Below are positions 1 through 5,419 of a DNA stretch of 22,717 bases, piece after piece; the stretch's first letter is position 1; each line of letters begins with the position of its first letter. A model generated the notes under the pieces. The model did not search any database and was not told the DNA's origin. It saw only the letters and a list, made by a program, of their open reading frames with translations. Position numbers and translations under genes: made by a program. The DNA is from a virus. Location: the IMG/VR virus record IMGVR_UViG_3300040815_002846, positions 1-22,717 of that record; one strand, 5' to 3'.

Positions 1-29
1 ATCAACATAGAAGGAGAGGCGACAAAGAT

Positions 30-257
30 ATGAATTCTTTTTTTATAGCTACAACCATAGGAGGGGGAAGTCAGTTTGCAATGCTAGAAGTTCCCGCAAA
101 AGAAAAGCCGAGAAAGGGCGAATATATGCTTAGTGCCGACTGCGTAGAAAAGAATGTGGAAAGTGGTCGGTTTACCGACATGACAGACCAAGCGCAAGGA
201 GCATTCGGCAAGCTTTATGTTTTAACAGAAGACCTAGAAGCACTCGACAAATACTAA
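30..257 (+). CDS. Small hypothetical protein (75 aa)
   Basis: A 75-residue plus-strand protein of unknown function with no signal peptide or membrane segment. It is a mixed hydrophilic protein with a glycine-rich stretch (TIGGGSQ) near the N-terminus and an acidic C-terminus. The ATG at 30 is preceded by AAGGAGAGG (11-19), a clear Shine-Dalgarno-like sequence, although the spacing of about 12 bases is a little long. The reading frame is open to the left edge, so a longer N-terminus cannot be excluded. It points towards the minus-strand small-gene block and ends about 165 bases before the first of those genes, so the two are convergent. Confidence 0.6.
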   Translation: MNSFFIATTIGGGSQFAMLEVPAKEKPRKGEYMLSADCVEKNVESGRFTDMTDQAQGAFGKLYVLTEDLEALDKY

Positions 258-280
258 ATTAATAAATAGTAAATAGACAA

Positions 281-310
281 ATATCAAATAAATAAATATC
301 AAATAAATAA
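281..310. repeat. Perfect 15-bp tandem repeat, two copies
   Basis: The unit ATATCAAATAAATAA occurs twice back to back (281-295 and 296-310) in the AT-only gap between the convergent genes ending at 257 and 423. No gene is seen in this gap. It may simply be low-complexity sequence. Confidence 0.7.
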
Positions 311-350
311 TAAAAAAAACTATAAAATGAAAAAAAGTTAAAAAATCTCC

Positions 351-417
351 TAAGTTACTGAATATCAACGACTTACGCGGGCCCGGCCGCCGTAAACCCT
401 TGATATTCAAGGACTTA
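351..417. repeat. Dyad-GC core-dyad element, copy A
   Basis: Two 25-bp imperfect palindromes (351-375 and 393-417), each starting TAA and ending ACTTA with a GATAT/AATAT centre, flank a 17-bp spacer (376-392) that contains only G and C. The surrounding sequence is almost pure A/T. The right arm is identical over all 25 bases to the right arm of copy B. The element lies 5 bases beyond the 3' end of the minus-strand gene ending at 423. Its function is unknown; it could be a transcript end, a recombination site, a protein-binding site or a miniature mobile palindrome. Confidence 0.85.
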
Positions 418-422
418 CGACT

Positions 423-620
423 TTATTGGTCATATTGGTCATGGTAACCATAATCAAAATCGTCATGCTGTGGCAGGAAGTCAATCAAGGAGAGTTTATC
501 TTCCAGGTAGCCAATCTCATTTTTAATTGAGACCTTATCCGCAGGAGTAAGGTTTAGACTCTCATCTTTAAGAGTGGCGTGAAGAGTAGATATTTCTTTG
601 AGTATTTCGTATTTAGTCAT
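423..620 (-). CDS. Small hypothetical protein (65 aa)
   Basis: A 65-residue protein of unknown function. The first two thirds are charged and probably helical (KYEILKEISTLHATLKDES), and the C-terminus is rich in Asp, Tyr and His (HDDFDYGYHDQYDQ). Its ATG lies 11 bases after the stop of the 56-aa gene at 632-802. It has no TTGACT promoter of its own, so it is most likely the second gene of a two-gene unit started by the promoter at 809-837. Dyad element A lies just beyond its stop. There is no convincing Shine-Dalgarno sequence. I do not recognise the family. Confidence 0.6.
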   Translation of the reverse strand: MTKYEILKEISTLHATLKDESLNLTPADKVSIKNEIGYLEDKLSLIDFLPQHDDFDYGYHDQYDQ

Positions 621-631
621 ATTTTTATAAT

Positions 632-802
632 TTATCTTTGTGTAATGTGGAGCTTTTCGCCTGTTTTAGCCTTGTGCTCCATCTGTAACTTTGTTGCAAT
701 GTGCATTGCCCTTGCGTTGTTTTTGCAATTGTCGATCAATTTGCCGAACATTGAAATGTTAATCCATTCTGAGAAGTTTTTATTTCTTGTAATTGTTATC
801 AT
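632..802 (-). CDS. Small hypothetical protein (56 aa), first gene of a two-gene unit
   Basis: Read on the minus strand, an uninterrupted 56-codon frame runs from an ATG at 802-800 to TAA at 634-632. The protein begins MITITRNKNFSEWINISMFG and continues with a basic, helical part (KLIDNCKNNARAMHIATKLQ). It is easily missed because of its length and because the plus strand also carries an open frame here. Support comes from the promoter upstream: TTGACT, 17 bp, TAGTTT, then 6 bp to the ATG, the same geometry as five other genes in this block. Function unknown. The plus-strand frame across the same bases encodes a very hydrophobic string and has no comparable start signals. Confidence 0.7.
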   Translation of the reverse strand: MITITRNKNFSEWINISMFGKLIDNCKNNARAMHIATKLQMEHKAKTGEKLHITQR

Positions 803-808
803 ACTTAT

Positions 809-837
809 AAACTAAGGGAATTTTTAACTAAAGTCAA
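809..837 (-). promoter_or_regulatory. Leaderless-type sigma70 promoter for the gene starting at 802
   Basis: On the minus strand: -35 TTGACT (837-832), 17-bp spacer, -10 TAGTTT (814-809), 6 bp, then ATG at 802. The predicted transcription start coincides with the A of the ATG. Confidence 0.75.
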
Positions 838-877
838 ACTTTTTTTCAATTATTTTTGATTTATTTTTATCTTTTCA

Positions 878-944
878 TAAGTCGCTGATATTCAACGACT
901 TACGCGGGCCCGCCCGGCCTAAACCCTTGATATTCAAGGACTTA
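878..944. repeat. Dyad-GC core-dyad element, copy B
   Basis: Same architecture as copy A: a 25-bp imperfect palindrome (878-902), a 17-bp spacer of only G and C (903-919), and a second 25-bp palindrome (920-944). The right arm is identical to that of copy A, and the GC core has the same length but a different sequence. It lies between the promoter of the 802 gene and the terminator of the gene ending at 990, so it separates two transcription units. Confidence 0.85.
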
Positions 945-959
945 CGAGATAAACAAGCC

Positions 960-982
960 AAAAAAAAAGCCCCTTTCGGGGC
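960..982 (-). terminator. Rho-independent terminator of the minus-strand gene at 990-1184
   Basis: On the minus strand, GCCCC-GAAA-GGGGC forms a 5-bp all-GC stem with a GAAA loop, followed by nine T. It is immediately preceded by the perfect inverted repeat AGTTGA/TCAACT (983-999), which overlaps the stop codon. The same GTTGAATTAGTCAA word recurs beside the terminator at 2010-2030. Confidence 0.85.
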
Positions 983-989
983 AGTTGAA

Positions 990-1184
990 TTAGTCAACTA
1001 AAATTAGAGGTTCAGGCAAGGGAGTATGTGCGATATGAGCCTCTAACTCGTTGAGTTCCGCCTGTGCTATTCTGTCAAGGTCGGCTTGAGCCGCCACGCA
1101 CTGCATCATAGCCGAGCCTGAGCCGTTATTTGCTGCTTCGAGGTTGTCGTTTATAATTTGTTGTAATCTTTGTTTTTCGTTCAT
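990..1184 (-). CDS. Small hypothetical protein (64 aa)
   Basis: A 64-residue protein of unknown function, rich in Ala, Gln, Glu and Asn and probably mostly helical (QRLQQIINDNLEAANNG, then QADLDRIAQAELNELEAHI), ending in a short proline-containing tail. There is no membrane segment. The start at 1184 is set by a promoter with -35 TTGACA, 17-bp spacer, -10 TACATT and 6 bp to the ATG, so the transcript is predicted to begin at the start codon. A strong terminator follows at once, making this a single-gene unit. I do not recognise the family. Confidence 0.7.
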   Translation of the reverse strand: MNEKQRLQQIINDNLEAANNGSGSAMMQCVAAQADLDRIAQAELNELEAHIAHTPLPEPLILVD

Positions 1185-1190
1185 AAGTAT

Positions 1191-1219
1191 AATGTAAAGG
1201 ATTATTTGGCTATTGTCAA
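1191..1219 (-). promoter_or_regulatory. Leaderless-type sigma70 promoter for the gene starting at 1184
   Basis: Minus strand: TTGACA (1219-1214), 17 bp, TACATT (1196-1191), 6 bp, ATG. This is the best -35 match of the family together with the one at 2626-2654. Confidence 0.8.
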
Positions 1220-1232
1220 GCTATTTGGGGAA

Positions 1233-1505
1233 TTATTTTTCGAATATCTGTTGGATGTAGTATTGAGCATTATCGCCATCTTTGCGTTGAATGCCTGTTT
1301 GAAATTGAAGTTTAGGCTGAAGAGTGCGAACCATGCGAGCGACTTTTCGCCTTACTTCGTGTTTGTCTTCGGCTTTTATAGTTATTGAATGATGCGTTTT
1401 GTCAGTGTCAATGTATGATTTTGTGTTGCTATTCCATAAGGAAATTGCTTCGCCATTTAGGGAAGAGACATGAACGCTTGCGGTGAATGTTTTATTCTTA
1501 ATCAT
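1233..1505 (-). CDS. Small hypothetical protein (90 aa)
   Basis: A 90-residue protein of unknown function. The N-terminal half looks beta-rich (KTFTASVHVSSLNGEAISLW), and the middle is basic (EDKHEVRRKVARMVRTLQPK). It begins MIKNK, close to the MIKNN start of two other genes in the block. The shared bases run from the promoter's -10 region through the first codons (ATATATGATTAAGAAT), so the promoter and start region appear to have been copied as one unit. The promoter at 1512-1540 has the standard geometry. No terminator is obvious before the next promoter. Confidence 0.7.
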   Translation of the reverse strand: MIKNKTFTASVHVSSLNGEAISLWNSNTKSYIDTDKTHHSITIKAEDKHEVRRKVARMVRTLQPKLQFQTGIQRKDGDNAQYYIQQIFEK

Positions 1506-1511
1506 ATATAT

Positions 1512-1540
1512 AAAGTAGCATATAAATTCGTAAAAGTCAA
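1512..1540 (-). promoter_or_regulatory. Leaderless-type sigma70 promoter for the gene starting at 1505
   Basis: Minus strand: TTGACT (1540-1535), 17 bp, TACTTT (1517-1512), 6 bp, ATG. The -35 lies only a few bases beyond the stop codon of the upstream gene (1544), so there is almost no spare DNA between the two genes. Confidence 0.8.
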
Positions 1541-1543
1541 ATT

Positions 1544-1774
1544 TTATTTTGATTTATTTTGTTTTATTTCTTGAAAGGCTTTTCTTGCTTTTTGTACTGC
1601 ATTTAATGCTTCAAGAATTGTGACGCCTTGCGTGATTGTACCTTGCCAATCGGATGAATTGGATTCGCGTGCCAAGTGATTCAAGTTGCCTTCAGCTTCA
1701 GCCAATGCCAAGCCAAGATCGAGATCCAAATTTAATTCTTGTTTTATTTCTTCAACTTTATTATTCTTAATCAT
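1544..1774 (-). CDS. Small hypothetical protein (76 aa)
   Basis: A 76-residue protein of unknown function, probably all helical, with a Leu/Asp-rich stretch (LNLDLDLGLALAEAEGNLNH) and a basic C-terminus. The frame also permits a start at a TTG at 1792, but the ATG at 1774 (MIKNNKVEE) is preferred. The -10 TATGTT lies exactly 6 bp before it and the -35 TTGACT 17 bp further out, as in its neighbours. The TTG lies inside the promoter spacer and would not be transcribed. The first codons match those of the genes starting at 1505 and 2893. Confidence 0.7.
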   Translation of the reverse strand: MIKNNKVEEIKQELNLDLDLGLALAEAEGNLNHLARESNSSDWQGTITQGVTILEALNAVQKARKAFQEIKQNKSK

Positions 1775-1780
1775 ATGTAT

Positions 1781-1809
1781 AACATAGCACAAGAAACCCG
1801 AAAAGTCAA
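1781..1809 (-). promoter_or_regulatory. Leaderless-type sigma70 promoter for the gene starting at 1774
   Basis: Minus strand: TTGACT (1809-1804), 17 bp, TATGTT (1786-1781), 6 bp, ATG at 1774. It decides the start codon of the downstream gene. Confidence 0.75.
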
Positions 1810-1891
1810 ATTTTTTTTCAATTATCTTTCAACTATTTTCTTGCACAATTCAACCGCCGGAAATTGGCACGATTTCTGAACATTACTTTCC

Positions 1892-1990
1892 TAAGTTGTT
1901 GATATACAACGACTTAGGCCGGCCGGGCCGCCGTAAGTGCCTGATAGTCAACGACTTACGACAAAACTTTTACTGATAATCAACGAGTTA
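1892..1990. repeat. Dyad-GC core-dyad element, copy C, with an extra third dyad
   Basis: A 25-bp dyad (1892-1916), a 17-bp spacer of only G and C (1917-1933) and a second 25-bp dyad (1934-1958) repeat the layout of copies A and B. A third, more degenerate 25-bp arm follows at 1966-1990 with no GC core before it. The element separates the promoter of the 1774 gene from the terminator of the gene ending at 2055. Confidence 0.8.
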
Positions 1991-2009
1991 CGGCAAGAGC
2001 ATTAGGCAC

Positions 2010-2030
2010 AAAAAAGCCCACTTAGTGGGC
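2010..2030 (-). terminator. Rho-independent terminator of the minus-strand unit 2619-2055
   Basis: On the minus strand, GCCCAC-TAA-GTGGGC followed by six T. The adjoining GTTGAATTAGTCAA (2032-2045) is shared with the terminator at 960-982, so the two 3' ends look related by duplication. Confidence 0.8.
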
Positions 2031-2054
2031 TGTTGAATTAGTCAATTTTATAGG

Positions 2055-2369
2055 CTATACAAAAAACGCAAAAGGATTAGGCAATGAATTAGGCGAAGCG
2101 AACCAATCGGATGAGTCAATCACTTGCCCGTTTAGCACAGGCTCAAATTTCAATTGACGAACTCCGGCATTCACTATGCCATTAACGCGTTCGCGTGTGG
2201 TCGGTGTATTCCAACCTGCAAGCGACCATCTAACCAACCCATCAGGGTCACGCTTTACAATTGCGTTTCCATGTAGCCAAACGGTTTGCCCGTCTGTTTT
2301 AGTGTTGCCGACTTTTAAGGATTTGCCTTGCTTGAATGCTTCTTTTATTTGTTGTGTTACTTTTCTCAT
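2055..2369 (-). CDS. Hypothetical protein (104 aa)
   Basis: A 104-residue soluble protein of unknown function. The N-terminus is basic (MRKVTQQIKEAFKQGKSLKV) and is followed by a part that looks like a small beta-rich fold (WLHGNAIVKRDPDGLVRWSLAGW), then a stretch with TTRERVNGIVNAGV. It is the one sizeable gene of the block without the TTGACT promoter, so it is probably read from the promoter before the 2619 gene, 62 bases beyond that gene's stop. A short hydrophobic open frame (2430-2374) fills most of this gap. It is followed by a strong terminator. Confidence 0.7.
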   Translation of the reverse strand: MRKVTQQIKEAFKQGKSLKVGNTKTDGQTVWLHGNAIVKRDPDGLVRWSLAGWNTPTTRERVNGIVNAGVRQLKFEPVLNGQVIDSSDWFASPNSLPNPFAFFV

Positions 2370-2373
2370 ATTA

Positions 2374-2430
2374 TTATTTATTTAAACAGATTATTGCAAT
2401 GATGATTGAACAGATTATTGATGATATCAT
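2374..2430 (-). CDS. Possible 18-aa hydrophobic peptide between two coupled genes
   Basis: On the minus strand an ATG directly follows the TAA of the 2619 gene (TAAATG), and the frame MISSIICSIIIAIICLNK ends four bases before the ATG of the 2369 gene. The spacing would suit translational coupling through the operon. It is too short to trust on its own and has no Shine-Dalgarno sequence. Confidence 0.3.
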   Translation of the reverse strand: MISSIICSIIIAIICLNK

Positions 2431-2619
2431 TTATTTGCCTAGATATTGTTTTACCTGTTTGATTGTCGCGGGCAAAAGATCCGAAAAGAAAACTTCGCTT
2501 TCGATGTCTTGCTTATGATGCTTGACATACGCTATTGCCAACGCTTGGTTTGCTCGCACCACGCGAACGGCTTTATTGTTTGATTTACTATGATAGATAG
2601 CTCCGTTATTAATTTTCAT
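2431..2619 (-). CDS. Small hypothetical protein (62 aa)
   Basis: A 62-residue basic protein of unknown function (NNGAIYHSKSNNKAVRVVRA, then a helical part). The start at 2619 is fixed by a promoter with -35 TTGACA, 17 bp, -10 TAGATT and 6 bp to the ATG. It is probably the first gene of a unit that runs on to the gene at 2055-2369, since there is neither a terminator nor a promoter between them. The family is not recognised. Confidence 0.65.
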   Translation of the reverse strand: MKINNGAIYHSKSNNKAVRVVRANQALAIAYVKHHKQDIESEVFFSDLLPATIKQVKQYLGK

Positions 2620-2625
2620 ATATTT

Positions 2626-2654
2626 AATCTAATTTATTTTATTGATTGTGTCAA
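2626..2654 (-). promoter_or_regulatory. Leaderless-type sigma70 promoter for the gene starting at 2619
   Basis: Minus strand: TTGACA (2654-2649), 17 bp, TAGATT (2631-2626), 6 bp, ATG. The -35 lies 9 bases beyond the stop of the upstream gene. Confidence 0.8.
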
Positions 2655-2662
2655 ACTTTATT

Positions 2663-2893
2663 TTATGCTGTTTCTGTAGAATCAACAAAAGAGTTTATTA
2701 ACTCGACATCTAAAATGTCCCACCATTTGAAAACTTTGTCAGCGTGCGACATAAGGAAGTCGTGATCTAATTTTTGGTTTAAGTCAGCAGTGAAGCGTAA
2801 ACGCTCGGACTTGATCACGCTTGGATCGTCTTGAAATTTTGCTACAACTAACATTGTAGCGTTTTGGAATTGTATTCTGTTATTCTTAATCAT
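2663..2893 (-). CDS. Small hypothetical protein (76 aa)
   Basis: A 76-residue protein of unknown function with an N-terminal beta-like part (QNATMLVVAKFQDD) and a C-terminal part with two tryptophans (VFKWWDILDVELINS). It begins MIKNN, matching the start region of the 1774 gene. Its promoter at 2900-2928 has the standard geometry. It is the outermost gene of the minus-strand block, facing the noncoding region that separates this block from the plus-strand genes. Confidence 0.7.
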   Translation of the reverse strand: MIKNNRIQFQNATMLVVAKFQDDPSVIKSERLRFTADLNQKLDHDFLMSHADKVFKWWDILDVELINSFVDSTETA

Positions 2894-2899
2894 ATATAC

Positions 2900-2928
2900 A
2901 ATATAAAGGAAAAATTAGCTAAAGTCAA
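2900..2928 (-). promoter_or_regulatory. Leaderless-type sigma70 promoter for the gene starting at 2893
   Basis: Minus strand: TTGACT (2928-2923), 17 bp, TATATT (2905-2900), 6 bp, ATG. Confidence 0.8.
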
Positions 2929-3338
2929 GCATATCGTAAAAAAACTTTGCGTTGTAAGTATATGACAAACAAGTAGTTATGGAAACATAGAAAAAAAAAG
3001 TAAAAAAAATTTTGTAAAATTATAATTCCGGGGGGATAGTTTATTGAATTTTCATAAGTTGTTGAGTACCAGCAGGTTGCGGGGGGTGGTGTTTTTCATT
3101 CTCATTTTTAATAATTTACATTTTAAAATAATAGCTAACTAAAAAAAATCCGAAGGGAACAAAAACTAAAAAACTAAATATAAAAAACCAAAATCAACCA
3201 AAAAAAACAAAAAAACCAAAATAATAGCAACCCAAAAAAAATCGGGGAGGTATTTTCGTTAAAAGGTAAATATAAAAAAGAGTATCTCTCTAGCGCCGAA
3301 ATTGAACATATAATATAAGTGTAAAAAACACAATTCCT
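2929..3338. other. Noncoding divergence region, A-rich
   Basis: About 400 bases without a credible gene between the minus-strand accessory block and the plus-strand genes. It contains a degenerate half dyad element (3055-3079), two G-runs (CCGGGGGG near 3029 and GCGGGGGG near 3080), and a long plus-strand tract made mostly of A and C (about 3140-3235). Two short A8-TC words are each followed by a purine-rich or G-rich stretch (near 3146 and 3236). Position and composition would suit a divergent control region or a replication origin, but nothing here proves either. Confidence 0.5.
3055..3079. repeat. Degenerate single dyad, probable relic of the dyad element
   Basis: It begins TAAGTTGTTGAGTACC, like the left arm of copy C, keeps the 25-base length and runs into a G-rich stretch where the GC core would be. 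There is no second arm. It may be a decayed copy. Confidence 0.5.
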
Positions 3339-3347
3339 GTGTAATAT
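3339..3347 (+). promoter_or_regulatory. Candidate second-class (late) promoter, GTG-TAATAT
   Basis: GTGTAATAT followed 8 bases later by the ATG at 3356. The 19-base context CTGTGTAATATATAGTTAT matches the one before phoH (8678-8696) at 17 of 19 positions. There is no sigma70 -35 at the right distance and no Shine-Dalgarno sequence. Confidence 0.5.
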
Positions 3348-3355
3348 ATAGTTAT

Positions 3356-4132
3356 ATGAGTAAAAATAACGAACTTGATTTTAGTGATGCTATTCGCGCC
3401 CAGCTTAAAGAGGCGGAAGGTACAGAAGAAGAAGTAACGCAAGAAGCTTGGGCGGCCGAAGAGAAAAAAGGCAAAAAGCTTAACAAGCCATTTCGTACAT
3501 CTGGTGGACCAAAAAAGTTTTCTGTTTATGTGAAGAATGAAAAAGGCAATGTTGTAAAAGTAAATTTTGGCGATCCCAACATGGAGATCAAGCGCGACGA
3601 TCCTGCTCGTAGAAAAAGTTTTCGTGCTCGCCATGGGTGCGATAATCCTGGCCCTAAAACTAAAGCAAAATATTGGAGTTGCAAAATGTGGAGCAAAAAG
3701 AGCGTCACTAAGGTAACAAAAGGCGAAGAGCAAGCAGAAGAAGAATTTTTAGAAGAACTTGATGAGTCTGATGCCAAGAAAGGTTTATGGGAAAACATTC
3801 GTGACAAGAAAAAACGCGAAGGCAAAAATTATAGGCCCGCTAAACCTGGCGACAAAGACCGCCCCTCAAAAGACTCTTACGAAAAAGCTCAAAAGCCAAA
3901 AAAAGATAAATCCAAAGCTGAAGACGACAAAAAGTCTAAAGACAAAGGCTTAACTGAAGAGCAGAAAAAATTACCTGATGCTATTAAAAAAAGCATATTA
4001 GAAAAAAAACAAAAATCTAAAGCTGACGAAAAAGCTGGGTATCCGCCCAAATGCAACGAAGGATATGTCGAAAAAGATGGGAAATGTGTTCCAATTTCTG
4101 ATTCAGGGTACAAAAAGAAAAAAAATAAATAA
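3356..4132 (+). CDS. Lysine-rich phage protein with a conserved domain of unknown function
   Basis: A 258-residue, very lysine/glutamate-rich protein. Residues about 45-115 form a conserved-looking block (KFSVYVKNEKGNVVKVNFGD, then DDPARRKSF, ARHGCDNPGPK and YWSCKMW) that I recognise from other phage proteins, often near prohead protease or structural genes. I believe it is catalogued as a DUF but cannot confirm the number. The middle and C-terminus are low-complexity charged sequence, probably disordered. The last 35 residues hold a short motif with two cysteines (CNEGYVEKDGKC). It is the first plus-strand gene after the divergence region and is preceded by a candidate late promoter. A structural or DNA-associated role is a guess. 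Confidence 0.75.
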   Translation: MSKNNELDFSDAIRAQLKEAEGTEEEVTQEAWAAEEKKGKKLNKPFRTSGGPKKFSVYVKNEKGNVVKVNFGDPNMEIKRDDPARRKSFRARHGCDNPGPKTKAKYWSCKMWSKKSVTKVTKGEEQAEEEFLEELDESDAKKGLWENIRDKKKREGKNYRPAKPGDKDRPSKDSYEKAQKPKKDKSKAEDDKKSKDKGLTEEQKKLPDAIKKSILEKKQKSKADEKAGYPPKCNEGYVEKDGKCVPISDSGYKKKKNK

Positions 4133-4144
4133 CTTTTATTTAGA

Positions 4145-5419
4145 ATGGAAGATGTAGGATACAGCGGCCAATACCTGGACAATAAAGAATTCCGTATCAA
4201 AGTACGAACCGGAGCAAATATTCAAAATGCTACTGGTGATGCAATATGCGGCGAAATGTTTTTAGTGACAGGAGCTAATCCTGCTTTTTATGTAGCCACT
4301 TCTACGAGCAGTGATTCTACGCAAGGAATATATCACGTCATGGATTTGATAGAGCAAGTTCTACCCGCCTCAGATATCAAGGATATACAACTTGGGATTG
4401 GCAGTGTTCACGTTTTAACTCATGGTGGCGATGTTTGGTCTGCGGGAGACAACTCTTGGGGTCAGCTTGGTGACGATACAGGAAGTTATAGCTCAACCTT
4501 TGTAAAAGCTCTTATTTCTGATGTTGACCAAATAAGCATTCTTGATCAAACAATTTTTTACCTTAAAGATGACGGTACACTATGGGGTTCTGGGCGAAAT
4601 ACTCAATCGCAGATTCAATTCGGCCTTTCAGCCACTCAGGTTTTAAAGCCTACATATACGCTCGTGAGTGGTGTATCAAAGGTTAGCGCTGGATCTACTC
4701 ATGTTATATACATAAAAACGTCAGATGGAAAGCTGTATGGAAAAGGTGGCAATGGAAATTACCAACTAGGCGGCACGGGGAGCAGCTTTCCTGATTCGTT
4801 AATATACGACGGCGTTGTATCACACATACATGCTAGTAATATTGGTTCTTTTTTTGTAGACATAGCCGGCAATTTGAGCGGAATAGGCTGGCCTAATACT
4901 GGTAATGTTTTTAGCAATGGAACTCCGATTACCGCTTATCAAGGTTACGCTTCTCTGTATAGCAATATAGCTAGCTCTGTTAGCAAAGTTGCGTCCACGA
5001 CTTTTAATACTTTGATACTGAAAACTAATGGGCAATTATGGGGGTGCGGCGAGAATAATTGGGGAGAGTTAGGCTTAAATAATCAAACACAGCAAGCAGC
5101 TCCTGCGTTTATATCTAGTGACGTGTCCGACGTTTTTGCCTCAAATAGCTCTACATTTTTTATAACAACAAATGGAGAGTTAAAAGGAATGGGGCAAAAC
5201 TACAAGCAAGAGTTAGGGGGCACAGTGTATCCTATACTCACGCCCAAATTAATTGATTCAAGCGTTTCAAGAGGGACCACTCAAAATGGATCAATAATCT
5301 ACCAAAAAAATAATAATGTTTTATACGCAGGAGGCCACAATAGTGCTGGTCAATTGGGGCTAGGTAGTTTTGCTGACCCCATTGACCCTAAGCAATTACT
5401 TACACTGCCATTTCTATAA
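4145..5419 (+). CDS. Virion-type protein: shared N-module plus seven-bladed RCC1-like propeller
   Basis: A 424-residue protein in two parts. Residues 1-72 are the shared N-module (YSGQYLDNKEFRIKVRTG, ICGEMFLVTG) that recurs in the genes at 5435 and 6686. Residues about 88-424 contain seven RCC1-type repeats, each built on a G-x-[LV]-W/Y-x-x-G-x-N-x-x-x-Q/E-LG core. Examples are GGDVWSAGDNSWGQLG near 95, DGKLYGKGGNGNYQLGG near 197, NGQLWGCGENNWGELG near 295 and NNVLYAGGHNSAGQLG near 391; the fourth repeat is degenerate. Seven blades is the number of a closed RCC1 propeller. No signal peptide is seen. A tail-associated or host-binding role is inferred from context. The gene follows the 3356 gene by 12 bases without a Shine-Dalgarno sequence. 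Confidence 0.8.
   Translation: MEDVGYSGQYLDNKEFRIKVRTGANIQNATGDAICGEMFLVTGANPAFYVATSTSSDSTQGIYHVMDLIEQVLPASDIKDIQLGIGSVHVLTHGGDVWSAGDNSWGQLGDDTGSYSSTFVKALISDVDQISILDQTIFYLKDDGTLWGSGRNTQSQIQFGLSATQVLKPTYTLVSGVSKVSAGSTHVIYIKTSDGKLYGKGGNGNYQLGGTGSSFPDSLIYDGVVSHIHASNIGSFFVDIAGNLSGIGWPNTGNVFSNGTPITAYQGYASLYSNIASSVSKVASTTFNTLILKTNGQLWGCGENNWGELGLNNQTQQAAPAFISSDVSDVFASNSSTFFITTNGELKGMGQNYKQELGGTVYPILTPKLIDSSVSRGTTQNGSIIYQKNNNVLYAGGHNSAGQLGLGSFADPIDPKQLLTLPFL
4160..4299 (+). repeat. Shared N-module repeat, copy 1
   Basis: This DNA is highly similar to 5453-5590 and clearly similar to 6704-6843; words such as AGCGGCCAATAC and ATATGCGGCGAAAT are shared with copy 2. It codes for the first ~50 residues of the module in the RCC1 protein. 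Confidence 0.8.

Noticed and set aside
258-422. A gene in the AT-rich gap after the first gene
   Set aside because: Only tandem AT repeats and the dyad element are seen; frames are closed by many TAA stops.
579-815. A plus-strand 78-codon frame encoding a very hydrophobic protein
   Set aside because: It is antisense to the 56-aa minus-strand gene (632-802), which has a strong promoter of the local family; the hydrophobicity is explained by reading A-rich coding DNA backwards. It has no start signals of its own.
1170-1388. A plus-strand 72-codon frame
   Set aside because: It lies antisense to two minus-strand genes and their promoter; it has no ribosome-binding site.
351-1990. CRISPR array
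   Set aside because: The repeats are few, far apart and palindromic, with an invariant GC core and genes between them; there are no regular spacers and no cas genes.
3290-3825. Long minus-strand frames opposite the lysine-rich gene
   Set aside because: They mirror the AAR/GAR-rich coding strand (giving Phe/Leu/Ser strings). The plus-strand gene has a conserved phage domain.
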